From Mesorhizobium sp. B2-1-8 (GTDB taxonomy: Bacteria > Pseudomonadota > Alphaproteobacteria > Rhizobiales > Rhizobiaceae), in assembly GCF_006442545.2 (NCBI RefSeq), contig NZ_CP083952.1, positions 5,309,501 to 5,373,500 of the forward strand: a stretch of 64,000 nucleotides of DNA. Reading direction: 5' to 3'. Numbering within the stretch: position 1 is the stretch's first letter; every line of letters begins with the position of its first letter. A program made the position numbers and the translations under genes. Of this stretch, positions 29,881 through 39,905 are shown piece after piece. Below the pieces are notes generated by a model. That model ran no database searches, had not been told where the DNA came from, and worked only from the letters and a program-made list of their open reading frames with translations.

Positions 29881-30636
29881 ATGAGCAACGCAGCAGCTGA
29901 TGTCCCGCCCCATCACGAATGGAAGAACGTCGCCTGGTTGGCGTTCCTTGGAACCATAGGCAGCCTGTGCGTCTCCCTGACCCTGAACTACCTGATGTTG
30001 TTCAGCGAGATGCTGACGCCTTTCGGGCGCAGCATGATCACCGCAACGCTTTTGCCTCTGGTGATCTGCCTGCCGCTTTTTGTGTTCATAGGCCTGAAGC
30101 TGGCCGAGATTCGTCGCTATCGGCGGGAACTCAACAGGGCCGCCACCTTCGATACGCTGACCGGTTGCCTGAACGGCAGGGTCTTCACGTCGCTGATCGA
30201 GAGACGGGCGATCAAGCCTTCCGTTCCAGGCGAGCGATCGGGCGCCTTCCTGGTCATTCATCCTGAACATCTGAACGCCATCAATTTGCGCTTCGGCCTG
30301 AGTTGGGGCGACGAGGCCTTGCGCCTCATAGCCTCGACCATCCGGTCCGGCGTGCGTTCGCAAGACGTCGTCGGCCGCATAGGCGCGTCCATGTTCGGCG
30401 TCTTCCTTCCCGGAACGAGCGAGGCCGAAGCCAGGACGGTTGGCGAGCGTATCCGCGCCAATATCTCGCAGGTCTATTTTGCCCCTCAGGGCGCCGAGGA
30501 GATCCTGGCCGTCACCGTCGGGGGCGTGGTTTTCGAGCAGGACCTGGACTTCGAGGACATGTTCCGGCCGGCGGAAGAGAGCTTGTCGGGCAAAGGCGGC
30601 TTTGCACTGTCGCGTATTCAACGCGCTTCAGCCTGA
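29881..30636 (+). CDS. Membrane protein with degenerate GGDEF domain
   Basis: 251 residues: two membrane spans (WLAFLGTIGSLCVSLTLNYLMLF, about 19-41; MITATLLPLVICLPLFVFIGL, about 56-76), then a cytosolic diguanylate-cyclase fold (RAATFDTLTGCLNGRVFTSLI, SWGDEALRLIASTIRSGVRSQDVVGRIG). The catalytic motif GGDEF is replaced by GASMF near residue 168-172, so it should not make c-di-GMP. Such domains may bind GTP or c-di-GMP, or act as protein partners. The start ATG at 29881 follows CGGAGATCG; earlier in-frame codons run through the nuclease-fold gene. It is last in the adhesin downstream run, 146 bases after the previous gene. Confidence 0.86.
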   Translation: MSNAAADVPPHHEWKNVAWLAFLGTIGSLCVSLTLNYLMLFSEMLTPFGRSMITATLLPLVICLPLFVFIGLKLAEIRRYRRELNRAATFDTLTGCLNGRVFTSLIERRAIKPSVPGERSGAFLVIHPEHLNAINLRFGLSWGDEALRLIASTIRSGVRSQDVVGRIGASMFGVFLPGTSEAEARTVGERIRANISQVYFAPQGAEEILAVTVGGVVFEQDLDFEDMFRPAEESLSGKGGFALSRIQRASA

Positions 30637-30787
30637 CGCCTTCCAGGACTTGTTCGGGTTTGCCGCGACTTTTGCGATAACCGGGAAAGTCGATGCCTAA
30701 ATCCGTGGCTTATCGCCCGCGATCCTTTCGCTACGATCCTTCGCAACGCCTAACGCGCAGCTCCTACGGGCCGCGGCGCTTTCGGCG

Positions 30788-33700
30788 TCAGCTCGCCTCG
30801 CGCATCGCTTCCGCGGCCTGCAAGTCGACGGAGACCAACTGGCTGACGCCCTGCTCGGCCATGGTCACACCGAACAGCCGGTCCATGCGCGCCATGGTGA
30901 TGGGATTATGGGTGATGATGACGAAACGTGTCTCGGTGGTCTTGGCCATCTCGTCCATGAGATTGCAGAAGCGCTCGACATTGTGATCGTCGAGCGGCGC
31001 GTCGACTTCGTCGAGCACGCAGATCGGCGCCGGATTGGTCAGGAACACGGCAAAGATCAGCGACATCGCCGTCAGCGCCTGCTCGCCGCCCGACAGCAGC
31101 GTCATGGTCTGCGGCTTCTTGCCGGGCGGACGGGCCAGGATTTCAAGCCCCGCCTCCAGCGGATCCTCGGATTCGATCAGCTGCAATTCCGCCGTGCCGC
31201 CACCGAACAGATGCGAGAACAGCCGCTGGAAATGGCTGTTCACCACATCGAAAGCGGCCAGCAGCCGCTCTCGGCCTTCGCGGTTGAGGCTCTGGATCGC
31301 TTGTCTGAGCTTGCGGATCGCCTCGATGATGTCCTCGCGCTCGGAGACGATGGTCTCCAGGCGATCGGAAAGCTCCTTCTGCTCTTCCTCGGCGCGCAAA
31401 TTGACGGCGCCGAGCCGTTCGCGCTCGATCTTCAGCCGATCCAACTGGCGTTCGATCTCGGGCATCTCGGGCATCGGATCGTCGGCTTCCAGGCCGGTGT
31501 GGCGGATGACCAGATGCGGCGGCGTGTTCAGCGTTTCCTGGATGCGCGCCTCGACCTCCAGCCGGCGTTCGTCCGCCGCCGTCAGCCGTTCCTCGGCGCG
31601 GGCGCGGGTTTCGCGCGCCTCGGCCAGCGACTGGATGGCTGATGTGGCCGCCTTGTCCAGTTCGGCCTGCCTGGTCTCCGCCTCCTGCAGCCGGTCGGCG
31701 GCCGCCTTGCGCAAGGTCTCGGCTTCGGTGAGCTGCGACAGCAGCGCACGACGCTTGGCGTCGATCTCGTCGGGCGCGTCGGCCAGCCGTTCGCGCTCGG
31801 CCTCGGCCTCGGCCTTGCGTTCGCCGAGCGAGGCGATCTGTGTCGAGGCGTTTTCGGCGCGCACCAGCCAGTTGCTGCGCTCGGCGCCGATAGCGTCCAG
31901 CCGTCGCGTGCGGGCCTCGGCTTCGCGCCGCAAGCCTTCATGGACGGCGCGCGCGTCAGCCAGTGCGGCGCGGTCGCGAGAGACATTGGCCGAGGATTGT
32001 TCGAGCTGCAATCGCAGATCGCCGAGATCCGGCGCGTCCTGCAACAACATCTCGCCTTCGACGAAAGCCGCCGACGTCTCCTCGTGACTGTCGACGATGC
32101 GGGCGCGCGCCTCGTCCAGCGCGGCACGCCGGCTCGACAGTTCACCCCCGGCCTTTTCGGCCTCGGCCAGCGCATTGCGGGCGGCGTCCAGCCGGTGCTG
32201 GGCGTCGCGTCCGGCCTGGCGCGTGGTTCGCTCCGCTTCGCTTGCCTGGCGCAGCGCCTGCTCGGCCTGCGCCAGCGCTTCCTCGGCCTGGCACAGGACG
32301 AGCGTCGCCTGCACCGCTTCGGCGTCGAGTTCGGCAAGGCGGTTCTTCTGCGCCAGCCTTTGTGCCGCCGCGGTCGGTGCATCGGCGCTGGCGGTCAGGC
32401 CGTCCCAGCGCCACAGCGCGCCCTCGCGACTGACCAGGCGCTGGCCGGGAGCCAGAAGCCCCTGCAACCGGCGGCCGTCAACGGCCTCGACGATACCGAT
32501 CTGCGCCAGGCGGCGGGCAAGTTGTGCCGGCGCGCGTACCACGCTGGCCAGGCTCTTGATCCCTTCCGGAAGCGCGGCGTCGCCGGGCTGGATTTCGCTT
32601 TCGCCCCAATGCGCCGGTGCGCTGCGGTCGAGCGGCACGTCGAGATCTTCGCCCAGGGCCGCTCCCAGAGCCGTCTCGAAGCCGCGCTCGACGCTGATCT
32701 GCTCCAGCACGGAAGGGAAAAGATCACCGCTGGCCGCGTTCAGGATCTTGGCCAGCGTACGCGCTTCGGTCTCGATCCCGGCCAGTTCCGCCCTGGCGTC
32801 CTGAAGCGGGGGACGAGCGGCGCTTTCGGCGCCACGAGCGTCGATGACCGACTGCTCGGCCTGCGCCACCGCAGCCTCCGACTCTTCAAGCAATGCCAGC
32901 GCCTGTTCGACCAGGATCCGTTTCTCGGCCGGATCCGGCAGGCCGGCCACCTTGGCGAGGATATCCGACAATTCGCGGTCGACATCGGCGAGCTGGCGGG
33001 CGAAGCGATCACGCCGCTCCGCGGTCTCGCGCAAAGTCCGTTCGATCTGATGGCGCGAGGCGGCAGCCTCGGCGCGCTCGGCGGTCAGCGCGGCGAGCCT
33101 GGCTTCGCTTTGCGCAAGCGTCGAGGCGGCCTGTTCGAATGCCGCGCGGGTCGTGGCCTCGCGCTCCGCGGCGCCTGCGTTTTCGGAGTTCAGCGCGGCC
33201 TCTTCCGCGCGCAGGCGCTCGAGAACGTCGGCGTTGTCGCGCACCATCCGCTCTTCGCGGGCGATATCGCCGTCGAACTGCTGCAACCGGCGCTCGAGTT
33301 CGGCCTGACGGGTGCGGATGCGGCCGGCTTCTTCCTCGATCTGCGACCTGGCGATCGACAGTCGCTGGAAGGCCGCGGCAGCCGCGGCTTCCGCGTCGCG
33401 CAGGTCGGGCAAGCGATGGGCGGAGATGCCCTGCTCCTTGGCCGCGTTCATCTGCGTGGCGGCGCGGTCGCCGACGAGCGCCGTGGCCGTAGCCAGCGCC
33501 GAACGCGCCTCGCCTTCCTGCGTCTTGGCCAGTGTCCAGCGCAGATGCAAGAGCGTGGCTTCGGCCTTGCGGATGTCGGCGGACAGGTTCTTGAAGCGGG
33601 AAGCCTGGCGAGCCTGGCGCTTCAGGCTTTCGATCTGGCTTTCCAGCTCTCCGACGACATCGTCCAGGCGTTCGAGGTTCTGCTCGGCCGCCTTGAGCCG

Positions 33701-34246
33701 CAGTTCCGCCTCGTGGCGGCGGGTATGCAGGCCGGAAATGCCGGCGGCCTCTTCGAGAAGCGCGCGGCGCGCCTGCGGCTTGGCCTGGATCAGTTCGCCG
33801 ATACGGCCCTGCCCGACCATCGAGGGCGAGCGCGCGCCGGTCGACTGGTCGGCGAACAGAAGCTGCACGTCCTTGGCGCGCGCTTCCTTGCCATTGATGC
33901 GATAGAGCGAGCCGGCCTCGCGTTCGATGCGGCGCGACACCTGCAGTTCGTCGGCATCGTTGAAGGCTGATGGAGCCGAGCGGTCGCTGTTGTCGAGGAA
34001 CAGCGTGACTTCGGCGGTGTTGCGGGCGGGACGCGTGCCCGAACCGGAAAAGATCACGTCGTCCATGCCGGACGCGCGCATGTTCTTGTAGGAGCTTTCG
34101 CCCATCACCCAGCGCAGCGCCTCGACGAGGTTCGACTTGCCGCACCCGTTCGGCCCGACAATGCCGGTCAGGCCGCGTTCGATGACAAACTCGCCGGGTT
34201 CGACGAAGGACTTGAAACCAAGAAGGCGGAGGCGCGAAAACTTCAT
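30788..34246 (-). CDS. smc: Chromosome segregation protein SMC
   Basis: 1152 residues. The N-terminal ATPase half has Walker A GPNGCGKSNLVEALRWVMGE (31 on). Two long coiled coils rich in Ala, Arg and Glu (about 170-490 and 660-920) flank a hinge region around 500-640 (FPSVLEQISVERGFETALGAALGEDLDVP). The C-terminal half carries signature TLLSGGEQALTAMSLIF and Walker B CVLDEVDAPLDD. With ScpAB it compacts and separates daughter chromosomes. The ATG at 34246 follows GGCGGAGGCGCG. It is followed upstream by a DsbA-like gene on the same strand. Confidence 0.97.
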   Translation of the reverse strand: MKFSRLRLLGFKSFVEPGEFVIERGLTGIVGPNGCGKSNLVEALRWVMGESSYKNMRASGMDDVIFSGSGTRPARNTAEVTLFLDNSDRSAPSAFNDADELQVSRRIEREAGSLYRINGKEARAKDVQLLFADQSTGARSPSMVGQGRIGELIQAKPQARRALLEEAAGISGLHTRRHEAELRLKAAEQNLERLDDVVGELESQIESLKRQARQASRFKNLSADIRKAEATLLHLRWTLAKTQEGEARSALATATALVGDRAATQMNAAKEQGISAHRLPDLRDAEAAAAAAFQRLSIARSQIEEEAGRIRTRQAELERRLQQFDGDIAREERMVRDNADVLERLRAEEAALNSENAGAAEREATTRAAFEQAASTLAQSEARLAALTAERAEAAASRHQIERTLRETAERRDRFARQLADVDRELSDILAKVAGLPDPAEKRILVEQALALLEESEAAVAQAEQSVIDARGAESAARPPLQDARAELAGIETEARTLAKILNAASGDLFPSVLEQISVERGFETALGAALGEDLDVPLDRSAPAHWGESEIQPGDAALPEGIKSLASVVRAPAQLARRLAQIGIVEAVDGRRLQGLLAPGQRLVSREGALWRWDGLTASADAPTAAAQRLAQKNRLAELDAEAVQATLVLCQAEEALAQAEQALRQASEAERTTRQAGRDAQHRLDAARNALAEAEKAGGELSSRRAALDEARARIVDSHEETSAAFVEGEMLLQDAPDLGDLRLQLEQSSANVSRDRAALADARAVHEGLRREAEARTRRLDAIGAERSNWLVRAENASTQIASLGERKAEAEAERERLADAPDEIDAKRRALLSQLTEAETLRKAAADRLQEAETRQAELDKAATSAIQSLAEARETRARAEERLTAADERRLEVEARIQETLNTPPHLVIRHTGLEADDPMPEMPEIERQLDRLKIERERLGAVNLRAEEEQKELSDRLETIVSEREDIIEAIRKLRQAIQSLNREGRERLLAAFDVVNSHFQRLFSHLFGGGTAELQLIESEDPLEAGLEILARPPGKKPQTMTLLSGGEQALTAMSLIFAVFLTNPAPICVLDEVDAPLDDHNVERFCNLMDEMAKTTETRFVIITHNPITMARMDRLFGVTMAEQGVSQLVSVDLQAAEAMREAS

Positions 34247-34369
34247 TCACGCGCCTCATACACCGGTTCCGCAAAACTGTACCGGGGTTTTGCGGCAGGG
34301 CGCATGGCGCGTGAACAGATAGAGAGGCAAGCAGCGCCGGAGCGCTGCCGCTTCGCCGCTGAGCCGATG

Positions 34370-35113
34370 TCAGAGCAGAGGGTCGATGATGGCCGACATT
34401 TCCTCAATCGACATCGCCCCTTTGTAGGTCTTACCGTTGATGAAGAAGGTCGGTGTCGAGTCGACCTTGAATTCATTGGCGCCACGCTTCTGGACCGATC
34501 TCACATCGTCCAGAAGTTTCTGGTCCGTCAAGCAGGCCTCGAAGGACTCCTGTGTAAAACCGGCCAGCTTGGAGATTTGCAGCAGCGCCTCCTTGGTGTT
34601 GGAGACGCCAACCCAGTTCGCCTGCTGCCTGAACAGGACATCGACCATCGGGAAATAGTTGTCCTTGGCGCAGCGCGCCAGCATGAAACCGGCTTCTGCG
34701 CTCGGATCGAACGGGAATTCGCGCAGGATGTAGCGGGCCTTGCCGGTATCGATGTACTTCTTCTTCAATTCCGGGAAGGTGGTCTCGGCGAAATGCGCGC
34801 AGTGCGGGCAGGTCATCGAGGCGTATTCGACGATGGTGACCTTGGCGTCATCCTTGCCGAGCTGCTTGTCGGGCAGCGCACCCGGCTTCAGCAATTCGGC
34901 CATATCCACCGTGCCTTGCGCCTCCGGCACCTGGACCGCGGCGGGGCTGGCCGGCTTTGCGGCCGTCGCCGGGTCCGCGGGCTTGACGTCCGCAGCCTTG
35001 GCCTGTTCGCCGGAATCGCTGCAGGCGGCGAGCAGGGCCACCGCCGGGATGGCGGCCAGCGAAGTCAGGACGTTTCTGCGAGAGAAGCTTTGGCCAAACG
35101 GGGTACGGCTCAT
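34370..35113 (-). CDS. DsbA-family thiol-disulphide oxidoreductase (lipoprotein)
   Basis: 247 residues. The N-terminus has a twin-arginine-like SRRNVLTSL followed by a lipobox ending ALLAAC (Cys about 31), so it is likely membrane-tethered in the periplasm. An Ala/Pro linker leads to the thioredoxin/DsbA domain with CPHC at 102-105 and a cis-Pro loop in VDSTPTFFING. It should oxidise or isomerise thiols of exported proteins (DsbA/BdbD type). The start at 35113 gives an intact signal; the frame upstream to 35230 lacks one. It lies 123 bases upstream of smc on the same strand. Confidence 0.92.
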   Translation of the reverse strand: MSRTPFGQSFSRRNVLTSLAAIPAVALLAACSDSGEQAKAADVKPADPATAAKPASPAAVQVPEAQGTVDMAELLKPGALPDKQLGKDDAKVTIVEYASMTCPHCAHFAETTFPELKKKYIDTGKARYILREFPFDPSAEAGFMLARCAKDNYFPMVDVLFRQQANWVGVSNTKEALLQISKLAGFTQESFEACLTDQKLLDDVRSVQKRGANEFKVDSTPTFFINGKTYKGAMSIEEMSAIIDPLL

Positions 35114-35276
35114 ACGAATCACCTGATAAGGGTTAATTTTGCAATGCAAAGGCACGAAAAAGCGAGAGTTGGCGCGAATTAAGGCATCCCTGTCCCCAAT
35201 CCAATCGCGAAACCTGACAAGGGTGATCACGAATGCGCGAGATTAACGACAAACCTATGACTGTTTCCAGTCGGAA

Positions 35277-35777
35277 CTAGGCTTTCCTTCCGCCCAAAAT
35301 GGTCGCACCCAGCCTTTCCAGCGAGGCGCGCAGCCCGTCATCCTCGATCAGCCCGACAGTATCGGCCAATTTCGCCTTTTCCGCCGCGCTCAGTGGCCTG
35401 AGGGCAGGCCTGGGCCGGGCCTTTCCGGAGCTTACCGGCCTTTGCACGATCCTGATGCGACCTATCGCGGTAAAGCCCAGGAAGGCGTTCACCCGGTTGA
35501 TGATCTCGCCGGTCTCGTGCTGCAGATGAAGCGCGGCCATGCCTTCGCAGGCGATGACCAGCACGGCCGGCTCGAACGGATCATCCTCGTGCAGGCGGCG
35601 CGGCCACTGGATCTTTTCGGGCCGCGAGTGGATGGCCAGGCGCGGTCCGGCAATCTCTTCCCAGGACTGGACGAGACCGATCGATATGCCTGCCCGCCTG
35701 CGCAGCACCGGGTCGAGGATCTCGGTGGCGAGATCGCTCACCGGAACGGGATTGCCGAAGGGCCTTTTCCCTGCCAT
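35277..35777 (-). CDS. DUF721 (DciA-like) protein
   Basis: 166 residues. The N-terminal half has the DUF721 core (VSDLATEILDPVLRRRAGISIGLVQSWEEIAGPRLAIHSRPEKIQWPRR). A strand (PAVLVIACEGMAALHLQHETGEIINRVNAFLG) follows and a variable C-terminal tail ends in ATILGGRKA. DciA proteins load the replicative helicase in bacteria lacking DnaC, and alphaproteobacterial members often sit next to mutY, as here (53 bases apart, divergent). The ATG at 35777 starts MAGKRPFGNPVPV, a family-like opening, whereas the frame extends upstream over the mutY promoter. Confidence 0.85.
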   Translation of the reverse strand: MAGKRPFGNPVPVSDLATEILDPVLRRRAGISIGLVQSWEEIAGPRLAIHSRPEKIQWPRRLHEDDPFEPAVLVIACEGMAALHLQHETGEIINRVNAFLGFTAIGRIRIVQRPVSSGKARPRPALRPLSAAEKAKLADTVGLIEDDGLRASLERLGATILGGRKA

Positions 35778-35830
35778 GTGCGTTCTCCAGCCACGACCCA
35801 GCAGATACCGGCCAGGCCAACGCAAGATCA

Positions 35831-36970
35831 ATGGCACCAGCAGACCAGACCCGCAAGGCCCCGACAAGCAAAGCCATCTCAGACGATACGGCGTCACACC
35901 TGCTCGCCTGGTACGACACGCATCATCGCGAATTGCCGTGGCGCATCACCCCGCGCGAGCATGCACGCGGTGTGCGGCCCGACCCGTACCGTATCTGGCT
36001 GTCCGAGGTGATGCTGCAGCAGACCACCGTCGAAGCGGTGAAATCCTATTTCCGTGCCTTTGTCGAGAAATGGCCCGACGTCGAAGCGCTGGCCGCGGCG
36101 CCGACAGAGGATGTGATGAAAGCCTGGGCGGGGCTCGGCTATTACTCCCGCGCCCGCAATCTCAAGGCCTGTGCCGATCTGGTGGCGGCGCGCGGCGGCC
36201 GGTTTCCCGACACCGAGACCGGACTCCGGGAATTGCCGGGGATCGGCGCCTATACGTCGGCGGCCATTACGGCAATCGCCTTCGACCGTCCCTCCGCCGT
36301 TGTCGACGGCAATGTCGAACGCGTCATCTCACGACTGTTTTCGATCACGACGCCGCTGAGCGAAGCCAAGGCCGAGATACGGGCCCATGTCGAGCGCATG
36401 GTGCCGGCGACAAGGCCCGGCGACTTCGCCCAGGCGGTGATGGATCTCGGCGCCACGATCTGCACGCCACGCCGGCCGCGCTGCATGCTGTGCCCGCTGC
36501 GCGAGGACTGCAGCGCCGTCATTACAGGCGGCCCCGAGAATTTCCCGGTGCGGCTGCCGAAAGCCGACAAACCGCTGCGGCGCGGCGCGGCTTTCGTGGC
36601 CACGCGTGAGGACGGCGCCATTCTTTTGCGCAAGCGACCGGAAAAGGGGTTGCTCGGCGGCATGACGGAAGTGCCGACCACCGCCTGGACAGCGCGGGTC
36701 GACGGAGCCACGACGCAAGCCGCGGCGCCTTTTCCCGGCGACTGGCGGTACGCTGGAACCATCATGCATGTCTTCACCCATTTTGCTCTCGAACTCGAAG
36801 TCTTTCGCGCCCACATCAAAGGTGATGCACTGGCAGGGTATTTCTGGTCGCCCGCCCATGAGATTTCGGGCGAGGCGCTGCCCACTGTCATGAAAAAGGC
36901 AATCGAGGCTGCGATACCCGGCGCGACGAAAAAGCCGTCGCCATTGAGTACAAAGAGGCCCCATGACTGA
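35831..36970 (+). CDS. mutY: A/G-specific adenine DNA glycosylase
   Basis: 379 residues. MutY removes adenine mispaired with 8-oxoguanine. The helix-hairpin-helix is LPGIGAYTSAAITAI (135 on). Catalytic Glu is 59 in SEVMLQQT and catalytic Asp is 159 in VVDGNVERV. The iron-sulphur cluster ligands are Cys 211, 218, 221 and 227, with exact C-x6-C-x2-C-x5-C spacing. The C-terminal NUDIX-like 8-oxoG recognition domain (about 250-365) ends HVFTHFALELEVF. The stop overlaps the next HAD gene by 8 bases. Confidence 0.96.
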   Translation: MAPADQTRKAPTSKAISDDTASHLLAWYDTHHRELPWRITPREHARGVRPDPYRIWLSEVMLQQTTVEAVKSYFRAFVEKWPDVEALAAAPTEDVMKAWAGLGYYSRARNLKACADLVAARGGRFPDTETGLRELPGIGAYTSAAITAIAFDRPSAVVDGNVERVISRLFSITTPLSEAKAEIRAHVERMVPATRPGDFAQAVMDLGATICTPRRPRCMLCPLREDCSAVITGGPENFPVRLPKADKPLRRGAAFVATREDGAILLRKRPEKGLLGGMTEVPTTAWTARVDGATTQAAAPFPGDWRYAGTIMHVFTHFALELEVFRAHIKGDALAGYFWSPAHEISGEALPTVMKKAIEAAIPGATKKPSPLSTKRPHD

Positions 36971-37574
36971 AATCCGCCACATCGTTTTCGACATCGGCCG
37001 CGTGCTGATCCACTACGATCCGAACATCCCGTTCAGTCGCCTCATTCCCGATGCCGAAGAGCGAAAATGGTTCTTCGACAATGTCTGCACGCATGACTGG
37101 AACATCGAACAGGATCGCGGCCGGACATGGGAAGAGGCCGAGGCGCTACTGGTTGCGGAGCACCCCGAGCACGCCGAAAACATCCGCAATTTCCGCCGCC
37201 ACTGGCACGAGATGGTTCCGCACGCCTATGACGACAGCGTCGCCATCATGCTCGGCCTGATCGAAAGCGGCCATGATGTCACCATGCTGACCAACTTTGC
37301 CTCCGACACGCTTGCCGAAGCGCGCGAACGCTTCGATTTCCTGGATCGCCCGCGCGGCGTCACTATCTCCGGCGAGATCGGCAAGATCAAGCCGGACCGC
37401 GGCATTTACGACCATCACGTGGCTGCGTTCGGCCTCGAGCCGTCCGCGACGCTGTTCATCGACGACAGCCAGAAGAATGTCGACGGCGCCAAGGCCGCCG
37501 GCTGGCAAGCGGTGCTGTTCACCGATGCCGGGACGCTGCAAGCAGATCTTCAACGCTTTGGAATCAATGCGTGA
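36963..37574 (+). CDS. HAD-superfamily IA hydrolase
   Basis: 203 residues with all HAD signatures: motif I HIVFDIGRVLI (nucleophile Asp about 10), motif II VTMLTNFASDTL, motif III lysine in GEIGKIKPDRGIYDHH and motif IV LFIDDSQKNVDGAKAAGW. The helical cap sits between motifs I and II, as in subfamily IA haloacid dehalogenase/phosphatase enzymes (YihX type). The DIG variant of motif I (Asp, Ile, Gly) is typical of this group. Its substrate is unknown. The start overlaps the mutY stop, so the two are cotranscribed. Confidence 0.9.
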   Translation: MTEIRHIVFDIGRVLIHYDPNIPFSRLIPDAEERKWFFDNVCTHDWNIEQDRGRTWEEAEALLVAEHPEHAENIRNFRRHWHEMVPHAYDDSVAIMLGLIESGHDVTMLTNFASDTLAEARERFDFLDRPRGVTISGEIGKIKPDRGIYDHHVAAFGLEPSATLFIDDSQKNVDGAKAAGWQAVLFTDAGTLQADLQRFGINA

Positions 37575-37639
37575 TCTCTATCGCTTGCAGCGATCCGTTG
37601 AGATTTTGAATCAACGAATATGAGGCAAGCGGCAGGGAG

Positions 37640-38776
<1,137 letters not shown>

Positions 38777-38950
38777 TTACACCCAATGCACGCGTTACTG
38801 TTTACTCCCCGTTATGGTTACCGATCAGCGTAAATATTCGGTGAAGGCGCGCGGATGGCCACCGGATTTGCGAAGGTCCGGCCATTGGTGTATGCCGCGC
38901 CGCTCGAGCCCTCAGCGGCCATCCCTCCATCCTCCATCGTCCGGATCACC

Positions 38951-39640
38951 ATGCCCCAGCCAGACCTTGTCATCTTCGATTGCGACGGCGTGCTCGTCGA
39001 TTCCGAAATCATCGCCGCGCGGGTCGAGGCCGAATTGATCACCCTGGCCGGATATGAAATCTCGGCGGAGGAAATTGCCGAGACCTATGCCGGCCTGACC
39101 TTCAAGGACATACTGATGCGGATCGAGGAGAAGTCCAAGATCCCGTTCCAGGTGTCGCTGATCGATCGCGCCGAGGAACTGGTCGACCGCAAACTGCGCA
39201 GCGACGTGCGTGCCATCGAGGGTGTGCGCGAAGCGGTCGCCTCGGTCACGGCGCAGCGCTGCATCTGCTCCAATTCACGTTCGGAGCGGATCGAATTCAT
39301 GCTGGAGAAGGTGCATCTGCTGCCATTCTTCGCCGGGCGCATCTTCTCGGCGATGGAGACGCCGACCGGAAAGACCAAGCCGGCTCCGGACGTGTTCCTG
39401 CATGCCGCCGAAAAGCTCGCCGCCAACCCGGCGAACACCTTCGTCATCGAAGATTCCGTGCATGGCGTCACCGGCGCCAAGGCCGCCGGCATGCGCGTGA
39501 TCGGTTTTACGGGTGCCAGCCACAGCTATCCCGGCCATGCCGATGCCCTGACGGAGGCCGGCGCCGAGACGGTGATCCGCCGCTGGGCGGAGCTGAAAAG
39601 CGTGATCGCGGCGCTGTCGGAATGGTCGGAAGACGCCTAG
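38951..39640 (+). CDS. HAD-superfamily phosphatase (beta-phosphoglucomutase/GPH-like)
   Basis: 229 residues: motif I LVIFDCDGVLVDSE (nucleophile Asp at 10, general acid Asp at 12), an alpha-helical cap (about 18-85), motif II CICSNSRSERIEFML, the motif III lysine in TGKTKPAPDVFLHAAEKL, and motif IV FVIEDSVHGVTGAKAAGMRVIGF. This is the phosphoglycolate phosphatase/phosphoglucomutase-like group. The ATG at 38951 gives the standard start just ahead of motif I. The stop codon TAG is contributed by the end of the palindromic element at 39637-39754. Confidence 0.92.
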   Translation: MPQPDLVIFDCDGVLVDSEIIAARVEAELITLAGYEISAEEIAETYAGLTFKDILMRIEEKSKIPFQVSLIDRAEELVDRKLRSDVRAIEGVREAVASVTAQRCICSNSRSERIEFMLEKVHLLPFFAGRIFSAMETPTGKTKPAPDVFLHAAEKLAANPANTFVIEDSVHGVTGAKAAGMRVIGFTGASHSYPGHADALTEAGAETVIRRWAELKSVIAALSEWSEDA

Positions 39641-39754
39641 AGCATGATGCCGAAAAGTGTGAAGCGGTTTTCGGACGACATCATCCTCTATCTCTTTGAT
39701 TTAGAGACGGATTCAGATTTCAGGTCGACTCGACCTGAAATCATCCGGCTCTAG
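39637..39754. repeat. Palindromic intergenic element with inverted CTAGAGC ends
   Basis: CTAGAGC (39637-39643) and GCTCTAG (39748-39754) form inverted ends. Inside, GCATGATGCCGAAAAGTG...CGGTTTTCGG...ATCAT forms the well-known rhizobial core. A perfect 13-base palindrome, GATTTCAGGTCGA / TCGACCTGAAATC (39716-39728 and 39730-39742), adds a second hairpin. The stop codon of the HAD gene upstream lies inside its left end, so insertion here may have reset the gene end. Confidence 0.75.
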
Positions 39755-39905
39755 GGCGGCTCGCTGGAAACTCTGCCCGCGAAGATTTCCAGCGCGTCCG
39801 ACCCTTGCTTAGCCGGTGTCGTTCCCGAAGCGCGTCCGGCGGCTCGCGGAAGAACGGTCCGAACTCAGAAAGGCCCGGAGCGGCCATCGAAGTCTGGTGA
39901 CGAGC

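Noticed and set aside
31940..33970. A 676-codon open frame antisense to smc
   Set aside because: It is produced by codon bias of the smc coiled coils; no family resemblance and no ribosome site.
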